Source of the DNA: Pseudomonadota bacterium
Lineage (GTDB): Bacteria; Pseudomonadota; Gammaproteobacteria; Burkholderiales; Burkholderiaceae_C
Length of the DNA stretch: 64,000 nucleotides
Direction of reading: 5' to 3'
NCBI GenBank assembly: GCA_029780695.1
Contig: JAKOYD010000041.1
Span: 1-64,000, forward strand
The notes beneath the pieces are model-generated. The model did not search any database, was not told the DNA's origin, and saw only the letters and a list, made by a program, of their open reading frames with translations. A program made the translations under genes and the position numbers. Positions 16,983 through 26,949 of the stretch are shown here, one piece after another; the first letter of the stretch is position 1; the number at the start of each line of letters is the position of its first letter.

Positions 16983-18200
16983 ATGACAAGACTGTCGAAA
17001 ATCGTGATGCTGGGCGCGATGGGCGCCGCCGGTTCCGTGTGCGCTCAATCAAGCGTGACCCTGTACGGCACCGCCGATGCCGGTGTGCTGAGCATTTCAA
17101 ACACCGCCACCGGCAAGCCAGGGTACATCCCGTCGCTCAACGCGACCGGCCGCACCAACATGTACAAGGACGGCGGCATCGGGGCCAGCAACTGGGGCGT
17201 GCGCGGCAAAGAGGACTTGGGGGGCGGTTACGGGGCCACTTTTCAGTTCCAGGGCAACATCAACACGGCCGCGGGCGCGGCGGGCGGCCCCAACAGCAGC
17301 TCGGGCCAGTCCACCTTCAACCAGATGGCGACGGTCGGCTTTTCGGGGCCGTTCGGCGAGGTGAAACTGGGCCGGCAAATGTCACCCATGATGTTCGCCA
17401 TGGCGAGCACCGATGTCAGGCAGGCGCGCTATTTCGGCAGTGCGCTGACGGCGCTGGTGGGCATGAACAGCGCCAGTGGCGCGTTCATCGGCAACAACTC
17501 CAACGTGGCGTTCGGCACGGTCTACAACGACAGTGCCATTGTCTACACGACCCCCACCTGGAACAACTTCACCGCGCACCTGGCTTACGCAGCCGGTGAA
17601 TCGACCGGGTTCGGCAAGGCCAACTCGCAGCAGACCGCGGCACTTCTGTATGCGTCGGGGGGGCTGCGCCTGTCGGCGTTCTATTACAACGGCTATGGCA
17701 ACAACCTGCCCGTCGCCACCGCGCTCTATACCGGCGCCACTGGCAGCGCAGCAGCGGGCAGCAGCGCCGCGACAGCGGCCGGCTTCAGCCCGACGGCCAA
17801 CACCAACCGCCTGATGTCGTTGGGTGCGCTGTACAAGTGGGATGCGTTCACGGTCAGCGGGGCTTACTACAAGGCACGCAACCCTGCGCGCGCGGTCATG
17901 CCCGGAGGTGCGGCAAGCATGGACATGTACACCCTGGGCGCCGGGTGGCAGATTCGTCCGAACCTGAATTTCACGAGCGGCTACTACCGTCTCAAGGACG
18001 ACACCAACGCCGGGCACAGTGCGACGCAGCTCGCCGTCGGGCTGGACTACCTCTTGTCCAAGCGTACCGTGTTGTACGCGCAGGCCGCCACCATCAGGAA
18101 CAAGGGCGCCAACATGAGCTTGAGCCCCGTCTATGGGACACCCGTGGCCGCTGATCGCAACGTCAGCGCCTGGATGCTCGGCGTTCGCCACACCTTCTGA
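16983..18200 (+). CDS. Gram-negative trimeric porin
   Basis: Outer-membrane diffusion channel of the betaproteobacterial porin family, 405 residues. The signal peptide ends in CAQS (about residue 21), followed by the hallmark SSVTLYGTADAGV. Other family blocks are SNWGVRGKEDLGGGYGATFQ, FNQMATVGFSGPFGEVKLGRQ (the region before the constriction loop), and a C-terminal beta-strand ending in VRHTF with terminal Phe, as needed for BAM-mediated assembly. AGGAG at 16971-16975 lies seven bases before the ATG. It precedes a group of catabolic and transport genes, so it may serve uptake of the same substrate. Confidence 0.93.
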   Translation: MTRLSKIVMLGAMGAAGSVCAQSSVTLYGTADAGVLSISNTATGKPGYIPSLNATGRTNMYKDGGIGASNWGVRGKEDLGGGYGATFQFQGNINTAAGAAGGPNSSSGQSTFNQMATVGFSGPFGEVKLGRQMSPMMFAMASTDVRQARYFGSALTALVGMNSASGAFIGNNSNVAFGTVYNDSAIVYTTPTWNNFTAHLAYAAGESTGFGKANSQQTAALLYASGGLRLSAFYYNGYGNNLPVATALYTGATGSAAAGSSAATAAGFSPTANTNRLMSLGALYKWDAFTVSGAYYKARNPARAVMPGGAASMDMYTLGAGWQIRPNLNFTSGYYRLKDDTNAGHSATQLAVGLDYLLSKRTVLYAQAATIRNKGANMSLSPVYGTPVAADRNVSAWMLGVRHTF

Positions 18201-18240
18201 CGGCTGAACGCCGACAGGGCTTGGAGAAACACCGCCGATT

Positions 18241-18327
18241 CGGAGGGACCGTTTACTGGCCTCCGCGCAGGCGCCTTGCATCACGGGCCACATTCTGGCC
18301 GTCAATGGCGGCAAGACCGCCATGTGA
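18241..18327 (+). pseudogene. Relic of the C-terminal end of an SDR gene
   Basis: In frame to a TGA at 18325-18327, the sequence reads LLASAQAPCITGHILAVNGG then KTAM. This is the standard closing segment of short-chain dehydrogenases (F-L-x-S-x-x-A-x-x-I-T-G-x-x-L-x-V-x-G-G). Nothing upstream is recognisable as the rest of the enzyme; the porin ends 40 bases before. It stops eight bases before the alpha/beta hydrolase ATG. The short length limits certainty, but the motif match is specific. Confidence 0.6.
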
Positions 18328-18334
18328 GGGTTCC

Positions 18335-18895
18335 ATGCTATTTTCCGAAGACATCACCTTTCTGATGGTTCCCGGCTTGCGCGAGCACGTGCCGGAGCAT
18401 TGGCAAACCCATCTGCAAACAGAGCTTCCGCGCGCGGCATGCGTGGAGCCCCTGAAAGAAAACAAGCTCAGTTGCGCCGCGCGCGTCGAGGCGCTGAACG
18501 ACACGCTGGCAGCCATCGAAGGCCCGGTGATCATCGTCGCGCACAGTGCGGGGGTCATGATCACGGTGCACTGGGCGCAGCGCTACCAGCGCCCGATCCA
18601 TGGCGCCTTGCTGGCGGCGCCGGCCGATGTGGAAGAGCCCATGCCGGCGGGCTACCCCACGCTGGAGCAACTCAGCAGCCGCGGCTGGGCGCCCATTCCC
18701 ATTGCCCCGTTGCCATTCCCGTCCATCCTGGCCGCCAGCCGCAACGACCCGCTCGCGCGCTTCGAAAAGGCGCGGCAGATGGCGGTGGCCTGGGGTTCGC
18801 GCCTGGTCGATCTCGGCGAGGTGGGCCACCTCAATCCGGCGGCCGGCTTCGGGCCGTGGCCAGGCGCCAAGCCGCTGCTGCAACAACTGATCTGA
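18335..18895 (+). CDS. RBBP9/YdeN-family alpha/beta hydrolase
   Basis: Small serine hydrolase of 186 residues. The nucleophile Ser71 sits in AHSAG, with the N-terminal oxyanion strand FLMVPGLREHVPEHWQ typical of the RBBP9/YdeN family; the acid Asp138 is in SRNDPL and the catalytic His165 in VGHLN. The natural substrate of the family is unknown; a small ester or amide is likely. The ATG at 18335 starts directly at the first strand; no strong Shine-Dalgarno is visible beyond GAGGG at 18327-18331. The next gene begins eight bases after the stop, so they are co-transcribed. Confidence 0.85.
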   Translation: MLFSEDITFLMVPGLREHVPEHWQTHLQTELPRAACVEPLKENKLSCAARVEALNDTLAAIEGPVIIVAHSAGVMITVHWAQRYQRPIHGALLAAPADVEEPMPAGYPTLEQLSSRGWAPIPIAPLPFPSILAASRNDPLARFEKARQMAVAWGSRLVDLGEVGHLNPAAGFGPWPGAKPLLQQLI

Positions 18896-18903
18896 CGGCT
18901 GCC

Positions 18904-19572
18904 ATGACCGGAGATAGCGCCGCAGCGCCGCGATTGCATATCGCCTTTCATCTGGACGTCGCCTGCCCTTGGTGCTGGATCGGCACGCGCAACCTGCGCA
19001 GGGCGATCCAGGATTTGCACAAACTCCTTCCCACGGTGGCGATACGGCTGGCGTGGCACGCCGAGTCGCTGCTGCCCCAGATTCCCGATCAAGGTGTTGA
19101 CTTTCAGGCGTTCTATCTGGCGCGCCTGGGCAGTGCGGAGGCGGTGGCCGCCCGGCGTGCGCAGGTCAACGCGTTGGCCAGGACGGTGGGGCTGCAGATC
19201 GACTTCGACGCCATCACCACCTTCCCGAACTCGCGCGGAGCGTGCGAGTTGATCAACAGCGCGCAGGCGCTGCTGACGACGGATCAGATGTTCGAACTGG
19301 TGGAGTCGATCTACGCCGCCTTCTTCGTGCAGAACCTCAACATCGGCCGGCCCGATGTCTTGCACCAACTGGCGCAGGCAGCAGGTGTCCCCACAGACCT
19401 CGCACCGTGGTCGGCGCCGCTGCATCCGGCCCACGCGCCGGCCAATGGGGTGCCGCATTTCGTCTTCAACAGCCAGCAGGCATTGACCGGCGCGGTGCCG
19501 GCGACTGACCTGCTTCAGGCGATGGCGCGCGCGGTGGCGGCCACGCCGCGACGAGTGGCCAGCGGAAGCTGA
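18904..19572 (+). CDS. DsbA-family (FrnE-like) oxidoreductase
   Basis: Cytosolic thioredoxin-fold protein of 222 residues without a signal peptide. The active-site motif is CPWC in DVACPWCWIG (about residues 19-22), the form typical of FrnE and 2-hydroxychromene-2-carboxylate isomerase relatives. The inserted helical domain contains LNALARTVGLQIDF-like and TTFPNSRGACELINSAQ stretches, and VPHFVFN is the family cis-Pro region. FrnE-like proteins act as disulfide isomerases or in polyketide and aromatic metabolism; the partner here is unknown. It lies in an apparent operon with the hydrolase and perhaps the MFS gene. Confidence 0.85.
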   Translation: MTGDSAAAPRLHIAFHLDVACPWCWIGTRNLRRAIQDLHKLLPTVAIRLAWHAESLLPQIPDQGVDFQAFYLARLGSAEAVAARRAQVNALARTVGLQIDFDAITTFPNSRGACELINSAQALLTTDQMFELVESIYAAFFVQNLNIGRPDVLHQLAQAAGVPTDLAPWSAPLHPAHAPANGVPHFVFNSQQALTGAVPATDLLQAMARAVAATPRRVASGS

Positions 19573-19629
19573 CCGCTTCGCATCACCGGCGTTTGCTCAG
19601 CGGCGCTACCACTAAATCAAGAGGCAAAA

Positions 19630-20940
19630 ATGATCACGGCCGACTCGTCCGCAGACACCAGGACGCGCTTTGACAGCCAGGTGAGCCGGCCACGCGCCTG
19701 GTTCGCGTTCGCCATGATCTTTCTGCTGATGATGTCCGACTATGTGGACCGGCAGATCATTGTGTCCCTGTTCCCGCACTTGAAGCAGGAGTGGGGCTTG
19801 TCGGACAAGCAACTCGGTGCGCTGGTGTCCGTCATCTCCGTCGTGGTGGCCGTGGGCAGCATTCCAGTCGCGCTGCTGGCGGACCGCTTCGGCCGGGTCA
19901 AGAGCATCTTCGTCATGGCCACGGTCTGGAGCCTGGCCACCATTTCGTGCATGTTCGCCCGCAGCTATGGGCAACTGTTCGCGGCCCGCGCGGTGGTGGG
20001 CCTGGGCGAGACGGGTTATGGCTCGGTGGGCGCGGCGCTCATCAATGCACTGTTTCCCAAGCGCCTGCATGCCACTTTGCTTGGCGCGTTCTTTGCCGCC
20101 AGTTCGGTCGGGGCCGTGCTGGGCGTGGTGTTGGGCGGCATCATTGCCGAGCACTGGGGCTGGCGCGCGGCGTCTGGCGCCGTCGGCTTTCCCGGACTCG
20201 TGATGGCGCTGCTGTTCCTGCTGGTGCCCGACTACAAGAACGTCATCGTGAAAATGAAGCCGGCTATCAAGAGCGCGGACACCAAGGCCTATGTGTTTCG
20301 CATGCTGAGCACCTTGAGCCGGGGCAAGACCATGCTTCTGGTGTGCATCGCGGGGTCGTTTCAGCTCATCGTGGTGTCCACCATGTGGTCCTGGGTGCCG
20401 AGCTACCTGAATCGGTACCACGGCATGTCGGTGGCGACGGCGGCCAAATACGCCGGCGTGCTGGTGCTGTGCGGTGCGCTGGGTGCCGTGCTCTGGGGCG
20501 GCGTGGCCGATCGACTGGCGCGCCGACGCGGCGCCAACAAGCTGCTGCTGCTGGTCGGCACCACCACCGCCACGGCGTCCTTGTTCATTTTTGCCTTTGC
20601 CGTCTCGCTGCCGCCTGCCGTGCAGTTCCCGCTGATCCTGCTGGGCGGCTTCATGATGACCTGTACCGTGGGCGTGTCGGTCAGTGCGGTGCTGGACGTT
20701 ACGCACCCCGGACTGCGCTCGACAGGTGGGGCAGTACATGCTTTTGCCATCAACCTGTTCGGCCTGGCAGTGGGACCATTCATCACCGGCATCATGTCGG
20801 ACGCGTGGAGCCTGAAGACCGCGATGGCGGTGATTCCGGTGGCCGGTTTCTTGTCGGCATTTTTCTACTGGCGGGCGTCGCGCACGTATGAGGCCGACGC
20901 GGCTGCCGTGGCGGCCGACTTTGAGGCGGTTGACGCCTGA
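19630..20940 (+). CDS. MFS transporter, Spinster-like
   Basis: Major facilitator superfamily protein of 436 residues with twelve predicted membrane helices. The early motif MSDYVDRQIIVSLFPHLKQE in helix 1 and the following loop LADRFGRVKS (the MFS motif A between helices 2 and 3) place it near the Spinster-type group often found with aromatic or organic acid catabolic genes in betaproteobacteria. A second motif-A-like loop VADRLARRRG follows helix 8. Its likely role is uptake or export of an organic anion linked to the neighbouring catabolic genes. AAGAGG lies just upstream of the ATG. Substrate is unknown. Confidence 0.87.
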   Translation: MITADSSADTRTRFDSQVSRPRAWFAFAMIFLLMMSDYVDRQIIVSLFPHLKQEWGLSDKQLGALVSVISVVVAVGSIPVALLADRFGRVKSIFVMATVWSLATISCMFARSYGQLFAARAVVGLGETGYGSVGAALINALFPKRLHATLLGAFFAASSVGAVLGVVLGGIIAEHWGWRAASGAVGFPGLVMALLFLLVPDYKNVIVKMKPAIKSADTKAYVFRMLSTLSRGKTMLLVCIAGSFQLIVVSTMWSWVPSYLNRYHGMSVATAAKYAGVLVLCGALGAVLWGGVADRLARRRGANKLLLLVGTTTATASLFIFAFAVSLPPAVQFPLILLGGFMMTCTVGVSVSAVLDVTHPGLRSTGGAVHAFAINLFGLAVGPFITGIMSDAWSLKTAMAVIPVAGFLSAFFYWRASRTYEADAAAVAADFEAVDA

Positions 20941-21129
20941 CCGGTGTTGAAGTGCGCGGGGCGGAATGACTCGAGATGCTTCATCCACCCCCCGTCGGCG
21001 GGGCCCGCGGTCCCGACGAGCTGATCCGCAGCCCCAGGCTGGCACAGGCTATATCCACGGACCAGTATCAGGAGGGGCGCTAGATCGCACTTGCATTGTT
21101 GGGGCGTCCGCTTGCTGATTTGGGGCATA

Positions 21130-21149
21130 GCGCTTCGTCTCCGAAGCGC
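21130..21149. terminator. Hairpin between convergent operons
   Basis: Stem GCGCTTCG/CGAAGCGC with TCTC loop, in the 255-base gap between the convergent MFS and BKACE-1 genes. It has no T-run, so a bidirectional or Rho-assisted terminator role is only a guess. Nothing else was recognised in this gap. Confidence 0.3.
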
Positions 21150-21195
21150 GCGCAGTGCCGTGGATCAACGCCCAGATCGCACGGGGGTCCGTGTG

Positions 21196-22115
21196 TCAGA
21201 ACCTGACCTTGTCCGCGCCCTTGAGCTGCAGGATCTCGCGCGCCTCGGCCGGCGTGGCGATCTCCAGGCCCAGGCCTTCGATGATCTGGCGCACCCGCGT
21301 CACCTGCGCCGCATTGCTCTCGGCCAGCTTGCCGCGCCCCAGCCACAGGCTGTCTTCCAGGCCCACGCGCACGTGGCCGCCCATGCTGGCGGTCATGGCG
21401 GCCAGGCTCAACTGGTGCCGGCCGGCGCCAAAGGCCGACCAGCGGTAGTCCTTGCCAAATAGGCGATCGGCCGTGCGCTTCATGTGCGCCACGTCGTCGG
21501 GGTGGGTGCCTATGCCGCCCAGGATGCCGAACACGGTCTGCACGAAAAACGGCGGCTTGACCAGGCCACGGTCGACGAAGTGCGCCAGGTTGTAAAGGCC
21601 TGAGGTGTCGTAGCACTCGAACTCGAAGCGCGTGTCGGTGCTGGCGCACTGGGCCATCGCGTATTCGATTTCCTTGAACGAGTTGCGGAACACCAGGTCG
21701 CGGCTGCCTTCCAGCGCATCGCGTTCCCAGGCGTGCTTGAACTCCTTGAAGCGCTCCAGCATGGGAAACAGCGCGAAGTTCATGGAGCCGACGTTGAGCG
21801 ATGCCACTTCGGGTGCAAAGCGTGCCGCGGGCTGGATGCGCTCTTCGATGCCCATGAAGGGCGAGCCGCCGGTGGTCAGATTCAGGACCGCGTTAGTGCG
21901 GGCCTTGATCTGCGGCAGAAAGCGCCCGAAGGCCTCGGGCGACTGGTCGGGCCTGCCGTCCACGGGGTCGCGCGCGTGCAGGTGGATGATGGCCGCGCCC
22001 GCTTCGGCCGCGCCCACCGAGGCTTCGATGATTTCTTCGGGCGTGACCGGCAGATAGGGCGACATCGACGGCGTGTGGATCGCGCCCGTTACCGCGCAGG
22101 TGATGATGACCTTGC

Positions 22116-22119
<4 letters not shown>
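21196..22119 (-). CDS. Beta-keto acid cleavage enzyme (BKACE, DUF849), copy 1
   Basis: Zn-dependent BKACE-family enzyme of 307 residues. The family condenses a beta-keto acid with acetyl-CoA, releasing acetoacetate and a new CoA ester; the founding member Kce acts in lysine fermentation and others act on dehydrocarnitine. The metal-binding HLHARDP (about residues 46-52), the N-terminal IITCAVTGAIHTPSMSPYLP, NLTTGG and the late HVRVGLEDS, which holds the substrate arginine and the metal glutamate, are all present. The ATG at 22119 overlaps the stop of the acyl-CoA ligase (ATGA), showing translational coupling. Substrate cannot be read from sequence; a different BKACE lies at 26950-28008. Confidence 0.92.
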
Positions 22120-23771
<1,652 letters not shown>

Positions 23772-23805
23772 GGGGAGTCTCCTGAATATCAAAAAGCGAA
23801 AAACG

Positions 23806-24834
23806 TCAAGCCAGCCAGCGCAACATCCCGATGGCGAGCGCGGCGATGAACACCGTCTCGCCGACCATGAACACCACCGGCTTGAGGCCCACGTCGATCA
23901 AATCGCGCAACTGCGTCTTCATGCCGATGCCGGCCATGGCGGCCACCAGAAACCAGCGCGACACGTCGCTGCCGGTGCTGGAGACGGCGGCCGGCAGCCA
24001 GCCGGTGCTGTTGATGACCACGAGCACAGCAAAGGCCACCGCGAACCAGGGCAGCAAAGGCGGGCGGGCGCCGCCGACGTCGGCCGTGTCGGTGGCGCGC
24101 GTGTACATCACCGCGAACAGGATCACCGGCAGCAGGGCCGCCACGCGCATCAGCTTGACCAGCGTGGCGGTATCGCCCGTGGCCTGCGACATGCCGTAGC
24201 CCGCGCCCACCACCTGTGCCACGTCGTGGATGGTGGCGCCCAGAAACACGCCCGCCGCGTGGGCGTCCATGCCCAGCCACGTGGCCAGCATGGGGTAGAA
24301 GATCATGGTCAGCGTGGACAGTGCAGAAACGCCCACCACGGTGAACAGCGTGGCGCGCTCTTTCAGCGGGTGCGAAGGCAGCGCCGCCGACAGCGCCAGC
24401 GCGGCCGATGCGCCGCAGATGGCGGTCGCCCCGCCGCTCAGCAGCCCGAACAGCACGTTGAAGCCCAACCACCTTGCCACGACCATCGACACGCCGATGG
24501 TCAGCACGAGGCATACGGCCACCACCACCACGGGCTCCCAGCCCAACCCCACCACCTGCGAGGCGGTGATGCGCAAGCCCAACAGCGCCACGCCCCAGCG
24601 CAGCACATGCCGCGCGGTGAACTCGATGCCCGGCTTGCAAACACCTTCCATCGAGAGGAAGTTCATCGCGATGCCGAGGATGAGCGCGAACAGCATCACC
24701 GGCGCGCCGTAGTGGTGCGACAGGAAGGTGGCCGATGCCGCGACCACCGCGCACGCCAGCACGCCGGGAAAAAGCGTGCGCAGGCGCGTCGGCAGGCCGG
24801 CGACTAAAGAAGGGGTCGGTGCCGCCGGCTGCAT
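23806..24834 (-). CDS. YeiH-family putative sulfate exporter (UPF0324)
   Basis: Inner-membrane protein of 342 residues with about ten helices. Family signatures are visible: LFALILGIAMNFL, RWGVALLGLRIT, LLSGGATAICGASAA (the Gly/Ala-rich SGGATAICGASA stretch is diagnostic) and VFLGATIHDVAQVVGAG. The family is annotated as putative sulfate exporter on limited evidence. Its presence beside a TauD-like dioxygenase, an enzyme group that can release sulfite from sulfonates, is suggestive, but other anions are possible. ATG at 24834 is chosen; a TTG two codons earlier is possible. Confidence 0.87.
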   Translation of the reverse strand: MQPAAPTPSLVAGLPTRLRTLFPGVLACAVVAASATFLSHHYGAPVMLFALILGIAMNFLSMEGVCKPGIEFTARHVLRWGVALLGLRITASQVVGLGWEPVVVVAVCLVLTIGVSMVVARWLGFNVLFGLLSGGATAICGASAALALSAALPSHPLKERATLFTVVGVSALSTLTMIFYPMLATWLGMDAHAAGVFLGATIHDVAQVVGAGYGMSQATGDTATLVKLMRVAALLPVILFAVMYTRATDTADVGGARPPLLPWFAVAFAVLVVINSTGWLPAAVSSTGSDVSRWFLVAAMAGIGMKTQLRDLIDVGLKPVVFMVGETVFIAALAIGMLRWLA

Positions 24835-24844
24835 GATCAATCGG

Positions 24845-25816
24845 TCAAGGGATCAGAACCGTGGCCCCGGTCGTCTTGCGCGACTCCAGCATCTTGTGGG
24901 CTTCGGCCGCGTCGGCCAGGGCAAAGGTCTGCTGCGGCTCGCTGACGATGCGTCCGGCCAGCACGTGGTCGAACAGTTCCTTGGCCATCGAGAGCATGTG
25001 TCCGCGCGGCTGGATGTAATGCATCATCGCCGGGCGCGTCATCCAGATGGAACCCTTGACGGCCAGCAACTGCGAATCCACCACCACCGAGCCGGACGAA
25101 GTACCGTTGCTGATCAGCGAGCCGCGCGGCTGCAGACTGTCGAGCGAGGCCATCAGCGTGTCCTTGCCGACCGAGTCGTACACCACCGGCACGCCCTTGC
25201 CGCCGGTCAACTCGCGCACGCGCTCGGCGATGTTCTCGCGCGAGGTGACGATGGTGTGGGTGCAGCCGTTGGCCTTGGCCACGGCGGCTTTCTCGTCGGT
25301 GCTGACGGTGCCGATCATGGTTACGCCCATGGCGCGCGCCCACTGGCAGGCGATCAGGCCGACACCGCCAGCCGCAGCGTGGTACAGGATGGTTTCGCCG
25401 CCCTTGAGCGGATAGACCTGGCGGAACAGGTACTGCGCCGTCATGCCCTTCATCATCAGCGTGGCGGCGGTGCTGTCGGAGATGCCATCGGGCAGCGGAA
25501 TCAGCACCTCGGCCGGCATCACACGCACCTGCGAATAAGCGCCCTGCGGACCGATCAGGTAGCCCACGCGGTCACCGACCTTGATGTCGGACACCCCCGG
25601 CCCCACGGCCTCGACCACGCCCACGGCGTCAGAACCCAGCCCGTTGGGCAACTCCAGCGGGTAACGACCCGTGCGGAAGTAGGTGTCGATGAAGTTGACG
25701 GCGATGTAGGTGTGGCGCACACGCGCCTGGCCCGGACCGGGATCGCCCACCTCGACGTCCACGAACTGCAATACCTCGGGACCACCGATTTCGTTGAAAC
25801 GTACTGCCTTGACCAC
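24845..25816 (-). CDS. Quinone oxidoreductase (zeta-crystallin-like MDR)
   Basis: Zinc-free medium-chain dehydrogenase/reductase of 323 residues, NADPH-dependent. The N-terminal VVKAVRFNEIGGPEVLQF, the substrate region NFIDTYFRTGRYPLELPNGLGSD, the Qor signature YHAAAGGVG in the Rossmann part and VYDSVGKDTL are all typical. Members reduce quinones or alpha,beta-unsaturated ketones and acyl groups; within a BKACE/ligase cluster an enoyl-type reduction is a fair guess. The GTG at 25816 is chosen, with GAAAGGAA about seven bases upstream; a start at 25858 would overlap the receptor gene. It is the third gene from the 3' end of the operon. Confidence 0.88.
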   Translation of the reverse strand: MVKAVRFNEIGGPEVLQFVDVEVGDPGPGQARVRHTYIAVNFIDTYFRTGRYPLELPNGLGSDAVGVVEAVGPGVSDIKVGDRVGYLIGPQGAYSQVRVMPAEVLIPLPDGISDSTAATLMMKGMTAQYLFRQVYPLKGGETILYHAAAGGVGLIACQWARAMGVTMIGTVSTDEKAAVAKANGCTHTIVTSRENIAERVRELTGGKGVPVVYDSVGKDTLMASLDSLQPRGSLISNGTSSGSVVVDSQLLAVKGSIWMTRPAMMHYIQPRGHMLSMAKELFDHVLAGRIVSEPQQTFALADAAEAHKMLESRKTTGATVLIP

Positions 25817-25854
25817 GATGCTTTCCTTTCGCCGTTCGGCGCTGTGTGCTGTTT

Positions 25855-26826
25855 TCAATCCAACTTGATGCCGTAGGCCTTCACGATCTCGGCATTGCGT
25901 GCGTATTCCTCGCGCACTTCGCGCGCCGCCTGCTCTAGAGAGCGCGGCGCGATGGGGTCGAACCCCGCGGTGGCCGCGCGGTCCCGGAACGTCTGGGTGG
26001 CGGCGATCTTCTGCAACACCTCATGGATCTGCGTGGCCACCGGCGCAGGCAGCCTGGACGAGGCGATCACGCCGACCCAGTTGCTGAAGTTGATGTCCGG
26101 GTAACCCAGTTCGGTCAGCGTCGGCGTGTTGGGGTAGTCGGGCAGGCGCGTCTTGTAGGCGACGCCCAGCAGCTTCACGCGACCCGAGTTCACAAGGGGT
26201 CTGGACGTCACCGCGCCGTCGAACATCAGGGGAATCTGCCCGCCCATCACTTGCGCCAGTGCAGGCGCCGATCCTAGAAACGCCACATGCTGCAGATCAA
26301 GCCCCGCCTTCTGGTTGAGGATGGCGCCGGCATATTGCGAACTGGTGCCCGGCCCATACGAGGCGTACGAAACCTGGCGCGGGTGCGACTTGACGTAGGC
26401 CACCGCTTCCTTGAAGTCCTTGGCCGGAAACTGCGGCGCGGCGATCAGCACCATGGTGGACTGCGACATGAGCGCCACCGGCTTGACGTCCTTGAGGGGA
26501 TCGAAGCCGCCCTTGAGCACGTGCGGGATCTCGGTCAGGATGTTGCTGGCCGTCACCATCAGGGCCTGACCGTCGGCGGGCTGCGACAGCATGTATTTCA
26601 CGGCAATCGCGCCGCCCGCGCCCGGCTTGTTTTCGACCACCACGGGCTGCTTGATTTCCTGCGCCAGCAGGTCGCTGATGATGCGTGCGGTGGCGTCCAT
26701 GGTGCCGCCGGCCGGGGCAGGCACGATGAGTTTGACCGGCTTGTCGCCGAACGCGAAACTGGCCGAAGAGGCCAACGCCGCGGCGGCGGCCAAGGCGAGC
26801 GAAGCAAAACGTGAAACGTGTGTCAT
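25855..26826 (-). CDS. Bug/TctC-family tripartite tricarboxylate receptor
   Basis: Periplasmic solute receptor of 323 residues. A signal peptide ending in SFAFG (about residue 27) is followed by the family start KPVKLIVPAPAGGTMDATAR, then VVVENKPGAGGAIA, VSYASYGPGTSSQYAG and the C-terminal region with PPL/EVLQKI-like helices. Bug receptors bind organic acids and sometimes feed TctAB permeases, but most are orphans, as here: no tctA or tctB is in the window. Its place in the operon suggests that it binds the substrate or intermediate of the BKACE pathway. The 3' end abuts the quinone oxidoreductase. Confidence 0.92.
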   Translation of the reverse strand: MTHVSRFASLALAAAAALASSASFAFGDKPVKLIVPAPAGGTMDATARIISDLLAQEIKQPVVVENKPGAGGAIAVKYMLSQPADGQALMVTASNILTEIPHVLKGGFDPLKDVKPVALMSQSTMVLIAAPQFPAKDFKEAVAYVKSHPRQVSYASYGPGTSSQYAGAILNQKAGLDLQHVAFLGSAPALAQVMGGQIPLMFDGAVTSRPLVNSGRVKLLGVAYKTRLPDYPNTPTLTELGYPDINFSNWVGVIASSRLPAPVATQIHEVLQKIAATQTFRDRAATAGFDPIAPRSLEQAAREVREEYARNAEIVKAYGIKLD

Positions 26827-26949
26827 GTGCTTGGAATGGCCGAACTGCCAGAAGGGTGGAACAGGCTAAAACCCAGAGCGGGCGCGCGGCACGCGCCCCT
26901 CAGGACGAAAGGAAGAAAACGAGCGAAAGACTGTCGCGCGGGCGGTGAC

